Below are positions 1 to 8,830 of a stretch of DNA of 64,000 nt, piece by piece (within the stretch, counting starts at the first letter, position 1; every line of letters starts with the position of its first letter). The DNA comes from Mycolicibacterium sp. P9-22 (GTDB lineage: Bacteria > Actinomycetota > Actinomycetes > Mycobacteriales > Mycobacteriaceae). The stretch spans positions 558,001 to 622,000 of the forward strand of contig NZ_NPKP01000001.1 of assembly GCF_008329585.1 (NCBI RefSeq), given 5' to 3'. The position numbers and the translations under genes were made by a program. The notes under the pieces are model-generated. The model did no database searches. It was not told the DNA's origin and worked only from the letters and a program-made list of their open reading frames with translations.

Positions 1-95
1 GAGCCTTCGTGAACCAGATGCCGCGGTCGCGGGTGACGCTGGCGCTGGCCGCCCTGGTGATCCTGGTGGTCCTGATGTGGCTGCTGGCGCGCTGA
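1..95 (+). CDS. C-terminal end of a small membrane protein (partial)
   Basis: The window opens inside this gene; the reading frame begins at base 3 and stops with TGA at 93-95. The 30 visible residues end in one hydrophobic helix (LALAALVILVVLMWLLAR) preceded by a basic PRSR stretch. This looks like a C-terminal membrane anchor with the short tail outside. In M. tuberculosis a small membrane protein gene (Rv2401A) lies upstream of subI, so this may be its counterpart. The function is unknown and nothing more can be said from the fragment. Confidence 0.5.
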   Translation, partial: AFVNQMPRSRVTLALAALVILVVLMWLLAR

Positions 96-151
96 ATTCG
101 GGGCGAGGGGCGACGAACGTGCCCTCATCAGGCACTCTGCCCCGATTCTGG

Positions 152-165
152 TACTCTTCCGGCCA
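152..165 (+). promoter_or_regulatory. -10 element for a leaderless leader-peptide mRNA
   Basis: TACTCT at 152-157 fits the mycobacterial -10 pattern TANNNT and ends 7 nt before the A of ATG at 165. Transcription would therefore start at or next to the start codon of the polycysteine leader ORF, giving a leaderless mRNA. No clear -35 was seen. This is inferred from sequence spacing only. Confidence 0.55.
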
Positions 166-257
166 TGCACGCAGTGACCGGCAACAAGAGCGGCCATATC
201 TTGGCCCTCATTGCCGTGGGTTTTTCCGCTGTTGCTGATGTCTGTTGTTGTCGCTGA
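165..257 (+). CDS. Polycysteine leader peptide upstream of the sulfate transporter operon
   Basis: A 30-codon ORF (MHAVTGNKSG...FSAVADVCCCR) ends with three consecutive TGT cysteine codons at 243-251, followed by Arg and TGA. It starts at an ATG placed for leaderless translation and lies 119 bp before subI. Leaderless short ORFs with cysteine runs in front of cysteine-assimilation operons, including subI, have been described in Mycobacterium smegmatis as cysteine-responsive attenuators. The position and Cys run here match. The peptide probably has no function itself; ribosome progress over the Cys codons would report cysteinyl-tRNA supply. A GTG at 216 gives a shorter version. Confidence 0.8.
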   Translation: MHAVTGNKSGHILALIAVGFSAVADVCCCR

Positions 258-321
258 CACCACACCCGTCTGCGGTTTGGCGTTGGTAGCGGCATGTGAA
301 TGCGTCGCGCACTGATCCATC

Positions 322-371
322 ACCTTTCCGTATGTACGGCAGCCCCGCCCCGTATCCCGCCCCGGAAAGGT
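322..371 (+). promoter_or_regulatory. Predicted hairpin sequestering the subI Shine-Dalgarno
   Basis: ACCTTTCCG at 322-330 is the exact reverse complement of CGGAAAGGT at 363-371. The second arm contains the GGAAAGG ribosome binding site of subI, whose ATG is at 377. The 9-bp stem would hide the site. It follows the polycysteine ORF, so ribosome behaviour upstream could decide whether the stem forms. A smaller local fold of GGAAA with TTTCC overlaps it. The RNA structure is predicted by eye. Confidence 0.5.
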
Positions 372-376
372 TTTCC

Positions 377-1399
377 ATGCGCAACGCCCTGACCTCCACC
401 AAACGCTGGAGCGCGCTCACCGCTCTCGCGCTGTCCACCACGCTCCTCGCGGCGTGCGGCGGCGGAGCCAGCGATGTCGCCGGTGAGGGGAATTCCGCCG
501 ATGCCGACACCACGCTGACCCTGGTCGCGTACGCGGTGCCGGAACCGGGCTGGTCGAAGGTCGGGCCGGTGTTCGCCGGCACCGAAGAGGGCAAGGGCGT
601 CGGTGTCACCGCCTCCTACGGCGCGTCGGGAGATCAGTCTCGCGGTGTGGAATCCGGTAAGCCCGCCGACGTGGTCAACTTCTCGGTCGAGCCCGACATC
701 ACCCGGCTGGTGAAGGCCGGACTGGTCGACGAGGACTGGAACGCCGGTGTCCAGAAGGGTGTGCCGTTCGGGTCTGTGGTCAGCCTCGCCGTCCGCGAGG
801 GCAACCCGAAGAACATCCGCGACTGGGACGACTTGCTCAAGCCCGGCGTGGAGGTCATCACGCCCAGCCCGCTGAGCTCGGGCTCGGCGAAGTGGAACCT
901 GCTGGCTCCGTACGCGGCCAAGAGCAATGGCGGCCAGGATCACGCCGCCGGTATCGCCTTCGTACAGGAACTGGTCAGCCAGCACGTCAAGCTGCGTCCC
1001 GGTTCGGGCCGCGAGGCCACAGACGTCTTCCGTCAGGGCACCGGCGATGTGCTGCTCGCCTATGAGAACGAGGCACTGCACTACGACCTGGAGTACGTGA
1101 CGCCCCCGCAGACCTTCAAGATCGAGAACCCGGTCGCCGTGGTCAACACCAGCAAGCACCTGGACAAGGCCACCGAATTCGTGAACTTCCAGTACACACC
1201 GGAGGCGCAGAAGGTGTGGGCCGAGGCCGGTTTCCGGCCCGTCGATCCCGCGGTCGCCGCCGAGTTCGCGGACAAGTTCCCGGCACCGGAGAAGCTGTGG
1301 ACCATCGCCGATCTCGGGGGCTGGTCCAAGGTCGACGCCCAGCTGTTCGACAAGGAGAACGGCGAGGTCACCAAGATCTACAAGCAGGCCACTGGTTAG
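377..1399 (+). CDS. subI: Sulfate-binding lipoprotein of the sulfate ABC transporter
   Basis: This 340-residue protein is the extracytoplasmic sulfate/thiosulfate receptor that feeds CysTWA. The start at ATG 377 has a GGAAAGG ribosome site at 364-370 and gives a lipoprotein signal (MRNALTSTKRWSALTALALS) with lipobox LAAC and lipidated Cys27. The in-frame GTG at 296 would place 27 residues before the signal and is less likely. The mature part shows sulfate-binding features: an early Tyr-Ala-Val-Pro strand, ASYGASGDQSRG, and SSGSAKWN in the second lobe. cysT follows after 35 bp. The leader contains a polycysteine ORF and a ribosome-site hairpin, so expression is probably cysteine-repressed. Confidence 0.93.
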   Translation: MRNALTSTKRWSALTALALSTTLLAACGGGASDVAGEGNSADADTTLTLVAYAVPEPGWSKVGPVFAGTEEGKGVGVTASYGASGDQSRGVESGKPADVVNFSVEPDITRLVKAGLVDEDWNAGVQKGVPFGSVVSLAVREGNPKNIRDWDDLLKPGVEVITPSPLSSGSAKWNLLAPYAAKSNGGQDHAAGIAFVQELVSQHVKLRPGSGREATDVFRQGTGDVLLAYENEALHYDLEYVTPPQTFKIENPVAVVNTSKHLDKATEFVNFQYTPEAQKVWAEAGFRPVDPAVAAEFADKFPAPEKLWTIADLGGWSKVDAQLFDKENGEVTKIYKQATG

Positions 1400-1434
1400 G
1401 CCACGACAGGGACAAGCGAGAGCACGGTCGCGCA

Positions 1435-2307
1435 ATGACGGCGAGCACCAACCCTGAGGCGAGTCGCCCGGAGCTTTCTCCGGGCGACCCGTCCGTACGG
1501 CGGCGGCTGCCGCGCCGCGCCAACGGCGCCACCCTGCAGGTCGGGGTGGCGGTGTTGTGGCTGTCGCTGATCGTGCTGCTGCCCCTGGCCGCCATCGTGC
1601 TGACCTCGGCCGAGGGCGGCTGGGGCGCATTCTGGTCGGCGGTGAGCTCGCCGTCGGCGCTGGCATCGTTCCGGGTGACACTGACCATCTCGATCGGCGT
1701 CACCGTGGTCAACGTGGCCTTCGGACTGCTGATCGCCTGGGTCCTGGTCCGCGACGACTTCCCGCTCAAGCGCGTGGTGGACGCCATCATCGATCTACCG
1801 TTCGCGCTGCCGACCATCGTGGCCAGCCTGGTGCTGCTCTCGCTCTACGGCCCGGGCAGCCCGGTGGGCATCCACATCCAGCACACGTCGTGGGGTGTGG
1901 CGCTGGCACTGGCCTTCGTGACGCTGCCGTTCGTGGTCCGCGCCGTACAACCCGTGCTGCTGGAACTCGACCGCGAGGTCGAGGAGGCGGCAGCCTCGCT
2001 GGGCGCCAACAGCGCGACCATCTTCCTCAAGGTCATCCTGCCGGCGCTGGCCCCGTCGCTGCTGTCGGGCGCCGGGCTGGCGTTCTCCCGGGCCATCGGC
2101 GAGTTCGGCTCCATCGTGCTGATCGGCGGGGCCATCCCCGGCGAGACCGAGGTGTCCTCACAGTGGATCCGGACCCTCATCGAGAACGATGACCGGGTCG
2201 GTGCGGCGGCCATCTCGATCGTGCTGCTGCTCATCTCGTTCCTGGTGCTGTTCGTCCTGCGCTACTTCGGGGCGCGGGCGGCGAAACGGGAGGAGTCGGC
2301 CCGATGA
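1435..2307 (+). CDS. cysT: Sulfate ABC transporter permease CysT
   Basis: A 290-residue inner-membrane permease of the CysT/CysU family. After a roughly 35-residue cytoplasmic N-terminus come about six membrane helices beginning with VGVAVLWLSLIVLLPLAAIV. The ATP-binding-protein coupling loop is visible as EEAAASLGANSATIFLKVIL (about residues 183-202). The ATG at 1435 is chosen because upstream codons overlap subI in another frame; no strong ribosome site is seen. It overlaps cysW by 4 nt (ATGA at 2304-2307), implying coupled translation. With CysW it forms the channel for sulfate import. Confidence 0.92.
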   Translation: MTASTNPEASRPELSPGDPSVRRRLPRRANGATLQVGVAVLWLSLIVLLPLAAIVLTSAEGGWGAFWSAVSSPSALASFRVTLTISIGVTVVNVAFGLLIAWVLVRDDFPLKRVVDAIIDLPFALPTIVASLVLLSLYGPGSPVGIHIQHTSWGVALALAFVTLPFVVRAVQPVLLELDREVEEAAASLGANSATIFLKVILPALAPSLLSGAGLAFSRAIGEFGSIVLIGGAIPGETEVSSQWIRTLIENDDRVGAAAISIVLLLISFLVLFVLRYFGARAAKREESAR

Positions 2308-3122
2308 TGCTGTCCCGATCTACCCGGCTGATCCTGCGCGTGATCGCCTCGCTGTACATCTTCGCGCTGCTGGTGGTCCCGTTGGGGGCGATCCTGTGGC
2401 GCGCGCTCGCACCCGGGCTGGGAGAGTTCGTCGCCTCGATCTCCACACCCGCCGCGCAGTCCGCCCTGCAGCTCTCGCTGTTGGTGGTCGCCATCGTGGT
2501 GCCGCTCAACGTCATCTTCGGTGTGCCGACGGCCATCGTGCTGGCCCGGCGCAAGTTCCGCGGCAAGAACGCGCTGCAGGCGGCGATCGATCTGCCCTTC
2601 GCGGTGTCCCCGGTGGTCATCGGCGTCGCCCTCATCGTGCTGTGGGGCAGCGCCGGACTGTTCGGCTTCGTCGAGAACAGCTGGGGCTTCAAGATCATCT
2701 TCGGCTTCCCGGGCATCGTGCTGGCCAGCCTGTTCGTCACGATCCCGTTCGTCATCCGGGAAGTCGAGCCGGTGCTGCACGAGGTGGGTACCGACCAGGA
2801 GGAAGCGGCGGCCACCCTGGGCGCCAACTGGTGGCAGACGTTCTGGCGGATCACATTGCCGTCGATTCGGTGGGGCCTCACCTACGGTGTGGTGCTCACC
2901 GTGGCGCGCACGCTCGGCGAGTTCGGCGCGGTGCTGATGGTGTCGTCCAACCTGCCCGGCCAGTCGCAGACCCTGACCCTGCTGGTGCATGACCGCTACA
3001 CCCTGGGTAATCCATATGGGGCCTACACCATCTCGGTGGTGCTGATGGCGGTCGCGCTCATCGTGCTGGTGGCCCAGATTTTGTTTGACGCCCAGCGTTC
3101 GCGTGTCAAGACTGAGGACTGA
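2304..3122 (+). CDS. cysW: Sulfate ABC transporter permease CysW
   Basis: A 272-residue membrane permease paired with CysT. About six membrane helices are visible, beginning with [20 protein letters not shown]. The cytoplasmic coupling loop with [20 protein letters not shown] lies near residues 166-185, and [16 protein letters not shown] follows. The ATG overlaps the cysT stop (ATGA). cysA follows after 11 bp. It forms the second half of the CysTW sulfate/thiosulfate channel. Nothing unusual is seen in length or motifs. Confidence 0.92.
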   Translation: MMLSRSTRLILRVIASLYIFALLVVPLGAILWRALAPGLGEFVASISTPAAQSALQLSLLVVAIVVPLNVIFGVPTAIVLARRKFRGKNALQAAIDLPFAVSPVVIGVALIVLWGSAGLFGFVENSWGFKIIFGFPGIVLASLFVTIPFVIREVEPVLHEVGTDQEEAAATLGANWWQTFWRITLPSIRWGLTYGVVLTVARTLGEFGAVLMVSSNLPGQSQTLTLLVHDRYTLGNPYGAYTISVVLMAVALIVLVAQILFDAQRSRVKTED

Positions 3123-3133
3123 AGGAGACCCCG

Positions 3134-4177
3134 ATGAGCGACATCGCCATTTCGGTGAAGGGCGCGAACAAGCATTATGGTGAGTTCGCGGCGCTGGACA
3201 ATATCGACTTCGTGGTGCCCAAGGGCTCCCTGACCGCGCTGCTGGGGCCCAGCGGCTCGGGCAAGTCGACGCTGCTGCGTGCCATCGCCGGTCTCGATCA
3301 GCCCGATACCGGCTCGATCACCATCAACGACCGCAATGTGACGGGCGTGCCGCCGCAGAAGCGCGGCATCGGTTTCGTCTTCCAGCACTACGCCGCGTTC
3401 AAGCACCTCACCGTGCGCGACAACGTCGCGTTCGGCCTGTCGATCCGCAAGAAGCCCAAGAACGAGATCAAGGAAAAGGTCGACAACCTGCTCGAGGTGG
3501 TCGGTCTGGCCGGCTTCCAGAACCGCTACCCGGCCCAGCTGTCCGGCGGGCAGCGCCAGCGCATGGCGCTGGCCCGCGCCCTGGCCGTCGACCCGGAGGT
3601 GCTGCTGCTCGACGAGCCGTTCGGTGCGCTGGACGCCAAGGTCCGCGAGGATCTGCGGGCCTGGTTGCGCCGGCTGCACGACGAGGTCCACGTCACCACG
3701 GTGCTGGTCACCCACGATCAGGCCGAGGCGCTCGACGTCGCCGACCGGATCGCGGTGCTCAACAAGGGCCGGATCGAACAGGTGGGCTCACCCACCGAGG
3801 TCTACGACTCGCCGGCGAACCCGTTCGTGATGTCCTTCCTGGGCACCGTGTCACTGCTCAACGGAATCCTGGTGCGCCCGCACGACATCCGGGTCGGACG
3901 CAACCCGGACATGGCCATCGCGGCCGGTGACGGAACCGCCGAGTCCACCGGTGTCACCAAGGCGACCATCGACCGGATCGTGACGCTGGGTTTCGAGGTG
4001 CGCGTGGAACTCACCAGTGCGGTCAACGGCACGCCCTTCACGGCCCAGATCACCCGCGGTGACGCCGAGGCGCTCGGGCTGCGGGCCGGGGACACGGTGT
4101 ACGTGCGGGCCACCCGGGTGCCGCCGATCGCCGGCGAGCTGCAGAGCGCCGAGGTGCGCGCCGAGGCACTCACCTAG
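3134..4177 (+). CDS. cysA: Sulfate ABC transporter ATP-binding protein CysA
   Basis: A 347-residue ATPase that energises sulfate import by SubI-CysTW. Walker A is GPSGSGKST (residues 38-46), the ABC signature is LSGGQ (136-140), Walker B is LLLDEP (157-162), and the switch His lies in [10 protein letters not shown]. The C-terminal 110 residues form a TOBE-like regulatory domain (RPHDIRVG onward). AAGGAG lies just upstream of the ATG. Its stop codon overlaps that of the convergent amidase by 4 nt (CTAG at 4174-4177). Confidence 0.95.
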   Translation: MSDIAISVKGANKHYGEFAALDNIDFVVPKGSLTALLGPSGSGKSTLLRAIAGLDQPDTGSITINDRNVTGVPPQKRGIGFVFQHYAAFKHLTVRDNVAFGLSIRKKPKNEIKEKVDNLLEVVGLAGFQNRYPAQLSGGQRQRMALARALAVDPEVLLLDEPFGALDAKVREDLRAWLRRLHDEVHVTTVLVTHDQAEALDVADRIAVLNKGRIEQVGSPTEVYDSPANPFVMSFLGTVSLLNGILVRPHDIRVGRNPDMAIAAGDGTAESTGVTKATIDRIVTLGFEVRVELTSAVNGTPFTAQITRGDAEALGLRAGDTVYVRATRVPPIAGELQSAEVRAEALT

Positions 4178-5643
4178 CAGGGTGCCACCCGGTCCGCCCA
4201 AGGCAGCGCCTCTTCGAGCTGTGCGGCCAGCCGGATCAGCAACGTCTCACCGGCCAGCGGCGCCACGAACTGGACGCCGAGCGGGAGGCCGTCCGCCGTC
4301 CAGTGCAGGGGCAGGCTGATCGCCGGGCGCCCGGTGAGGTTGGCCAGCTGCGTGTAGGGCACCCAGCCGAGGTTCTTGTCGACCATGTCGTCGACGATAT
4401 TGGTGTAGCGCAAGAGCTTTGCGGTCCGGGTCCGCAGCAGCAGGTCGGCGCCGCGCGCCAGCGCGGCGGGCAGCTCGAACTCGGCGATCCTGGGCGGCGG
4501 TGTCGCCAGAGTGGGCGTGAGCAGCAGGTCGTAGTTCTCGAAGTAGGTGCTCAGCCTGCGGGTGTGTTCGTGGCGGCGCTGTACCGCGTCGACGTAGGCG
4601 ACGCTGCTGGTGGCCCGGCCGAGTGCGGCCATGATCAGGGTGTCGCGTTCGAAATCGTCGTCCCCGGCGCCGGAGAGGCGTTTGGCCTCGTCGACCTCCC
4701 AGGCGACGTAGACGAACCAGGTGAGCAGGAACTCGCGGGCCAACTGGGCATCGTCGAAGGGCGCACTGCGGAGTTCCTCGACGTGGTGACCGAGGTCGGT
4801 CAGCACCCGGATGGCCGTTTCGACCGCGGCGTAGGCCTCGCGATGCGGGTGCGGGGTGATCGCCGACGGTATCCGGACGCCGATCCGCAGCGTGCCGGGG
4901 TGCTGCCCGACGGCGGAGGCGTAGGTGGATTCGGCCGGCGCGGGGACGTAGGGCCCGAACGGTTCACCGCCGGCGATGACGTCGAACATGGCGGCGGTGT
5001 CCCGGACCGTGCGGGACACCACGCCCTGGACGGCCGCACCGTGCATGGACTCGGAGTGGCCCGGACCCATCGGGGTCACCCCGCGACCGGGCTTAAGCCC
5101 GACGAGCCCGCAGCAGGCTGCCGGGATCCGGGTCGAGCCGCCACCGTCGTTGGCGCCGGCGCACGGGACGATGCCCGCGGCGACCGCGGCCGCCGAACCA
5201 CCCGAGGAGCCACCGGGTGTCCGGTCGAGGTTCCATGGATTGCGGGCCGGCCCCCAGAGCACCGGTTCGGAGGTCGCCTTGGCGCCGAACTCGGGCAGGT
5301 TGGTCTTGCCGAAGATCACCAGGCCGGCGTCGATCCAGCGCTGCACCACCGTGGCGTGCTCGGCGGCGGGAGTGCCGACCAGCGACCGCGAGCCTGCCGA
5401 GCTGGGCAGCCCCGCATAGTCCTGGGCGAGGTCCTTGATCAGGAAGGGCACCCCGGCGAACGGCCCGGTCAGTTCGTCCGACGGGGTGGCGGGCACATCC
5501 CGGACGATGGCGTTGATCTTCGGGTTCACCGCAGCAGCGCGTTCCCGGGCCAGCGTGAGCAGCTCGGCGGCCGATATCTGCTTGTCGGCGACCAGCTTCG
5601 CCAGACCGGTTGCGTCATAACTGCGGTACTCGTCGAACCTCAT
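4174..5643 (-). CDS. Amidase-signature family amidase
   Basis: A 489-residue cytoplasmic hydrolase of the amidase-signature family, cleaving a carboxamide. The Ser-cisSer-Lys triad is visible: Lys70 in [10 protein letters not shown], the cis Ser146 in the Gly/Ser-rich [14 protein letters not shown] block, and the nucleophile Ser170 in [10 protein letters not shown]. These spacings match the family. The substrate cannot be told from sequence. It is convergent with cysA (4-nt stop overlap) and has no evident tie to sulfur metabolism. A second, distinct amidase of the same family is at 48545-50002. Confidence 0.85.
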   Translation of the reverse strand: MRFDEYRSYDATGLAKLVADKQISAAELLTLARERAAAVNPKINAIVRDVPATPSDELTGPFAGVPFLIKDLAQDYAGLPSSAGSRSLVGTPAAEHATVVQRWIDAGLVIFGKTNLPEFGAKATSEPVLWGPARNPWNLDRTPGGSSGGSAAAVAAGIVPCAGANDGGGSTRIPAACCGLVGLKPGRGVTPMGPGHSESMHGAAVQGVVSRTVRDTAAMFDVIAGGEPFGPYVPAPAESTYASAVGQHPGTLRIGVRIPSAITPHPHREAYAAVETAIRVLTDLGHHVEELRSAPFDDAQLAREFLLTWFVYVAWEVDEAKRLSGAGDDDFERDTLIMAALGRATSSVAYVDAVQRRHEHTRRLSTYFENYDLLLTPTLATPPPRIAEFELPAALARGADLLLRTRTAKLLRYTNIVDDMVDKNLGWVPYTQLANLTGRPAISLPLHWTADGLPLGVQFVAPLAGETLLIRLAAQLEEALPWADRVAPC

Positions 5644-5668
5644 GCCGTCAGATTAGGCGAGCCGCCCA

Positions 5669-6586
5669 TCAGTTACTTGTGCTTGCAAGTTCCTGCGGGG
5701 ACGTGGCCGGCGTCGGCTCGCTCCATCCCGGTGGCTGCAGCAGATAGCCCACCCGCGCCCGCCAGGTCTTGGCCCGCCATACGTCGCGGACCATCAGGGC
5801 GAACTCGTGGAAGTTCACCTTGACCGGGTTGTAGGTGTCGATGTTGTGGGTGAGCCCGTACCGGACCTGCTCGACCTCGTCGGCGTAGCTGTGGAACAGC
5901 CGATCCCAGATGATCAGGATGCCGGCGTAGTTCTTGTCCAGATACGGATTGTTCGAGCCGTGGTGCACCCGGTGGTGCGACGGCGTGTTGAAGACGAATT
6001 CAATTGCCGGATGCAGCTTTCCGATCCGCTCGGTATGCAGCGGATATTGGAAGAGCAGCACGATCGCCTGGGAGAGGAAGATCATCCACACGGGCACGCC
6101 GACCAGTGCCAGCGGGATGTAGACCACCGACGTCAGGAAGCGTCCGGGGATCAGCCACGGCAGCCGCACCGCGGTGGACATGTTGAAATGCTGACTGGAG
6201 TGGTGCACGCTGTGCGCCGCCCAGAACAGCCGGACCCGGTGCTGCATCCGGTGCTGGGCGTAGTAGCCGAGATCGGCCCCGATGATCGCCAGCGGCCAGA
6301 CCCACCAATCCGATGCCGACAGTGAAATGGGGGCCATCATCGCGGCGAGCACCACGATGGGCAGCTGGATGAAGTCCTCGACCAGGTTGGCGAACCGCCC
6401 GAGCCCGTAGACGCCCAGGCTGGCGAACGTGTCGCGGGCCGAGAAACCCACGCGCCGAGGGCTTTCCGCGGTGCGCCCGGCGCGGCGGTCACGGCGGCGC
6501 TCCAGGCGGTCGCCGAGGAACTCGATGCCCAGTAGCAGCAGGAATGCCGGGATCGCATACAGGCCGATATTGCCGATCCACTCCAT
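5669..6586 (-). CDS. Sterol desaturase / fatty acid hydroxylase superfamily membrane protein
   Basis: A 305-residue integral membrane di-iron oxygenase. It has several hydrophobic helices (for example IGLYAIPAFLLLLGIEFLG near the N-terminus). The His clusters that bind the two irons are HRMQH (112-116), HSVHHSSQH (125-133) and, in the second half, HHRVHHGSN, plus a later LTHNID. Members hydroxylate or desaturate lipids or sterols; the substrate here is unknown. The start lies 1 bp after the stop of the upstream TetR gene, so the two are co-transcribed and the regulator probably controls this enzyme. Confidence 0.85.
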   Translation of the reverse strand: MEWIGNIGLYAIPAFLLLLGIEFLGDRLERRRDRRAGRTAESPRRVGFSARDTFASLGVYGLGRFANLVEDFIQLPIVVLAAMMAPISLSASDWWVWPLAIIGADLGYYAQHRMQHRVRLFWAAHSVHHSSQHFNMSTAVRLPWLIPGRFLTSVVYIPLALVGVPVWMIFLSQAIVLLFQYPLHTERIGKLHPAIEFVFNTPSHHRVHHGSNNPYLDKNYAGILIIWDRLFHSYADEVEQVRYGLTHNIDTYNPVKVNFHEFALMVRDVWRAKTWRARVGYLLQPPGWSEPTPATSPQELASTSN

Positions 6587-6587
6587 G

Positions 6588-7232
6588 TCAGCGCGCCTCT
6601 TCCGTTTTGTGGGGCATACCGGCGATCTGCCAGCGCAGGGCCTGGCCGAACATCTCCTCGCTGACGCGTTCGGGTTCGATGCGGCGCTGCCGGATCAGAC
6701 CGCTGAACATGGCGAGCGTGGTGGTGGCGAAGTCGTCGATGGAGATCGCCTCGACGTCGACACCGTTGCGGTCCAGCATCTCGGTGAGGATGCCGCGCAC
6801 GGCTTCCAAGGTCTTCGCCGAGGAGGCCGCCTCGATACGCATGAGTTCGGGATTACGGACCGCATGCAGCCAGAACTCGGTGCGCAGCACAGCGACGTCG
6901 ATTTCCTTGTCCGCCATCGCGATCAGCATGGCGCCCAGCGCCCGCATGGGGTCCGCTTCTTCGGCACGGGCATCGCGGATGGCCTGGGCCACCTCACTCA
7001 TCCGGTCGACGGCGCGGTCGGTCATCAGTGCGGCGAAGAGCTGTTCCTTGTTGGTGAAGTTGGAATACACCGCGCCGACGGAGAAGCCTGCCGACTCGGC
7101 GATCTCCTCGACCGAGGCGGCGGTGTATCCGCGGTGCGCGAACACCTGTGCGGCGGCGTCGAGGAGTCGCCGCCGGGTCTGTTCCTTGCTCTCGGCGCGG
7201 GAGAGTCGCCGCGGTTTCTCATCAGATGCCAT
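6588..7232 (-). CDS. TetR-family transcriptional regulator
   Basis: A 214-residue one-component regulator. The N-terminal helix-turn-helix is clear: TRRRLLDAAAQVFAHRGYTA, then VEEIAESAGFSVGAVYSNFT and NKEQLFAAL (residues about 19-70). The C-terminal helical part would bind an unknown ligand. It is the first gene of a two-gene unit with the downstream fatty-acid-hydroxylase-like gene (1-bp gap), the likely target. The AT-rich 26 bp just upstream may hold its promoter and operator. Confidence 0.88.
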   Translation of the reverse strand: MASDEKPRRLSRAESKEQTRRRLLDAAAQVFAHRGYTAASVEEIAESAGFSVGAVYSNFTNKEQLFAALMTDRAVDRMSEVAQAIRDARAEEADPMRALGAMLIAMADKEIDVAVLRTEFWLHAVRNPELMRIEAASSAKTLEAVRGILTEMLDRNGVDVEAISIDDFATTTLAMFSGLIRQRRIEPERVSEEMFGQALRWQIAGMPHKTEEAR

Positions 7233-7258
7233 ATTCGGATAGTAACGATTATTTGAAT
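7233..7258 (-). promoter_or_regulatory. AT-rich candidate operator/promoter of the TetR gene
   Basis: This segment directly before the TetR start is much more AT-rich than its surroundings. It is bounded by ATTC (7233-7236) and GAAT (7255-7258), with an imperfect inner dyad around TAACGATTA. Autoregulating TetR proteins often bind such a site. The dyad is weak, so this is only a candidate. Confidence 0.3.
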
Positions 7259-7283
7259 GGCGCGCACTATCGCGAGTATGGGT

Positions 7284-7414
7284 GGCCCGGTCAGGCAGCG
7301 CCGGACAGCGTCGAGTGTGGAACCTCGTCGGTGATCCGGCCGACTTTTCGACGACGTTTCACATCCGGCCGGCGGGATTCGGTTTGTGGGCCGGTCAGGC
7401 AGCGGCGGACAGCG
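7284..7414. repeat. 27-bp direct repeat at the end of che1
   Basis: Bases 7284-7310 and 7388-7414 are the same 27-mer apart from 2 mismatches (shared core CCGGTCAGGCAGCG), starting 104 bp apart. The second copy covers the stop and last codons of the minus-strand che1 gene; the first is intergenic. It may be a remnant of a small duplication of the che1 3-prime end. The rest of 7259-7394 shows no gene. Confidence 0.5.
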
Positions 7415-8108
7415 CCAGCGCCGCGTCGAAGCGGTCCAGCACCGTCTCGGCCACCAGGCGGTGCGCCCCGAGCGGAGATGCCATCGGAATACCTTGAGCC
7501 GCAGCGAATTCGGCGACCCTGTCGGTGATCTTGCCGTGCGCCAGGAACCACGGCGCGATGACGATGCGTTCGGCGCCTCGGCGGCGGAGGCGGTGCGCGG
7601 CGGCCGGCAGCGACGGTTTCGGTCCGGTCGCGAACGCGGTGGTCGTGCCGATCCACCGGGTACCGATCGCGACCGCGGGCGCGACCGTGCTGGTACGTGC
7701 ATTGGCCGCCGGGTGCGAGGACCCGACCGCGGTCACGATCACCCCGACATTCGAATCCTCGGCCGACACCCCGACTTCGGCGATCCGGCGGCGCAGCACC
7801 GCCAGCAGCTGGTCGTCCTCACCGAGCACCTGCGCCTGCCGGGCGTGCACCCCGCTGTCGGCGATCATGGCCGGGATGTCGGTGCGCGCGTGGAAGGCGT
7901 CGGCCAGCAGCAGGGGAGTGACGACCGCGCCGTCACCGACACCGCGCAGCACGTCGACCAGGTTCGGCGCGGTCTGCTCACAGAAGGCGGGCACCACCTC
8001 GAGGTCCGGCCGCAGCCTACGGATCGTATCGGCCACCGCACGCACCGTCACCGCGGAGCGGGGATCGGCGCTGCCGTGGGCGGTGAGGACCAGAACCGGT
8101 GGGATCAC
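7395..8108 (-). CDS. che1: Sirohydrochlorin ferrochelatase (CbiX-type)
   Basis: A 237-residue two-repeat CbiX/SirB-type chelatase that inserts iron into sirohydrochlorin to make siroheme, the cofactor of SirA two genes upstream. The first repeat begins LVLTAHGSADPRS with metal-binding His11; the second repeat has a matching IVIAPWFLAHGKI. The GTG at 8108 is chosen because the family begins a few residues before the HGS motif. The longer in-frame reading to 8270 overlaps cysH and has a low-complexity Arg/Ala N-terminus unlike the family. It is the last gene of the sirA-cysH-che1 unit, 7 bp after cysH. Confidence 0.85.
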   Translation of the reverse strand: MIPPVLVLTAHGSADPRSAVTVRAVADTIRRLRPDLEVVPAFCEQTAPNLVDVLRGVGDGAVVTPLLLADAFHARTDIPAMIADSGVHARQAQVLGEDDQLLAVLRRRIAEVGVSAEDSNVGVIVTAVGSSHPAANARTSTVAPAVAIGTRWIGTTTAFATGPKPSLPAAAHRLRRRGAERIVIAPWFLAHGKITDRVAEFAAAQGIPMASPLGAHRLVAETVLDRFDAALALSAAA

Positions 8109-8115
8109 CGGGGGC

Positions 8116-8823
8116 TCATGACGCGTGCAGCCCGCATTCCGTCTTGGCCTGGCCGGCCCACCGGCCGCTGCGCGGATCGGCGCCCTCGATCGGCTTGCTG
8201 GTGCACGGGGCGCAGCCGATCGACGGGTATCCCTCGTAGACCAGCGGATTGACCAGGATGCCGTTGGCATCGATATAGGCCTGCATGTCCTCGTCGGTCC
8301 ACGCGGCGATCGGGTTGATCTTCACCAGGCCGAACGCGGCGTCCCAGCTGATCAGCGGGGCATTGGCGCGGGTCGGCGCCTCGACTCGGCGGATGCCGGT
8401 CACCCACGCCGAGTAACCGCGCAGTGATTTGCCCAGCGGCTCCACCTTGCGCATCCGGCAGCAGGCCGCGGCGTCACGGGCGAACAGATCCTTGCCGTGC
8501 AGCTCGTCCTGGCGGGCCACGCTGTTCTCCGGAGAGACATTGACCACATGCACGCCGTAGACGGCCTCGACCGCGTCACGGGTGCCGATCGTCTCGGCGA
8601 AGTGGTAGCCGGTGTCCAGGAACAACACGTCCACGCCGGGCCGCACCTTGGCGGCCATCTCGACAAGCACGCCGTCTTGCATATTGGACGCCACGATGTA
8701 GTTGTCGCGGAAGTTCTCGTCGGTCCAGCGCAGGAGTTCCTCGGGACCGGCGTCGGCCAGTTCGGCAGCGCCGCGCTCAGCCAGCTGCCGTAGGTCGCTT
8801 TCCGTGCGTGTCACTGCTGTCAC
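8116..8823 (-). CDS. cysH: Adenylylsulfate (APS) reductase, iron-sulfur type
   Basis: A 235-residue assimilatory reductase converting adenylylsulfate to sulfite with thioredoxin. The pairs Cys121-Cys122 (CCRMRKVEPL) and Cys204/Cys207 (CAPC) form the 4Fe-4S ligand set that marks APS rather than PAPS reductases. The C-terminal TECGLH carries the catalytic Cys230. The start is GTG 8823, with GAGGTGATGG just upstream. It sits between sirA (7 bp) and che1 (7 bp). The product sulfite is the substrate of SirA. Confidence 0.93.
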   Translation of the reverse strand: MTAVTRTESDLRQLAERGAAELADAGPEELLRWTDENFRDNYIVASNMQDGVLVEMAAKVRPGVDVLFLDTGYHFAETIGTRDAVEAVYGVHVVNVSPENSVARQDELHGKDLFARDAAACCRMRKVEPLGKSLRGYSAWVTGIRRVEAPTRANAPLISWDAAFGLVKINPIAAWTDEDMQAYIDANGILVNPLVYEGYPSIGCAPCTSKPIEGADPRSGRWAGQAKTECGLHAS

Positions 8824-8830
8824 TTCACCA

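Noticed and set aside
238..315. A second short ORF (25 codons, MSVVVADTTPVC..., ending ACECVAH) overlapping the polycysteine ORF before subI
   Set aside because: It has no -10 or ribosome site at a useful distance and only scattered Cys codons; the CCC-bearing ORF at 165-257 explains the region better.
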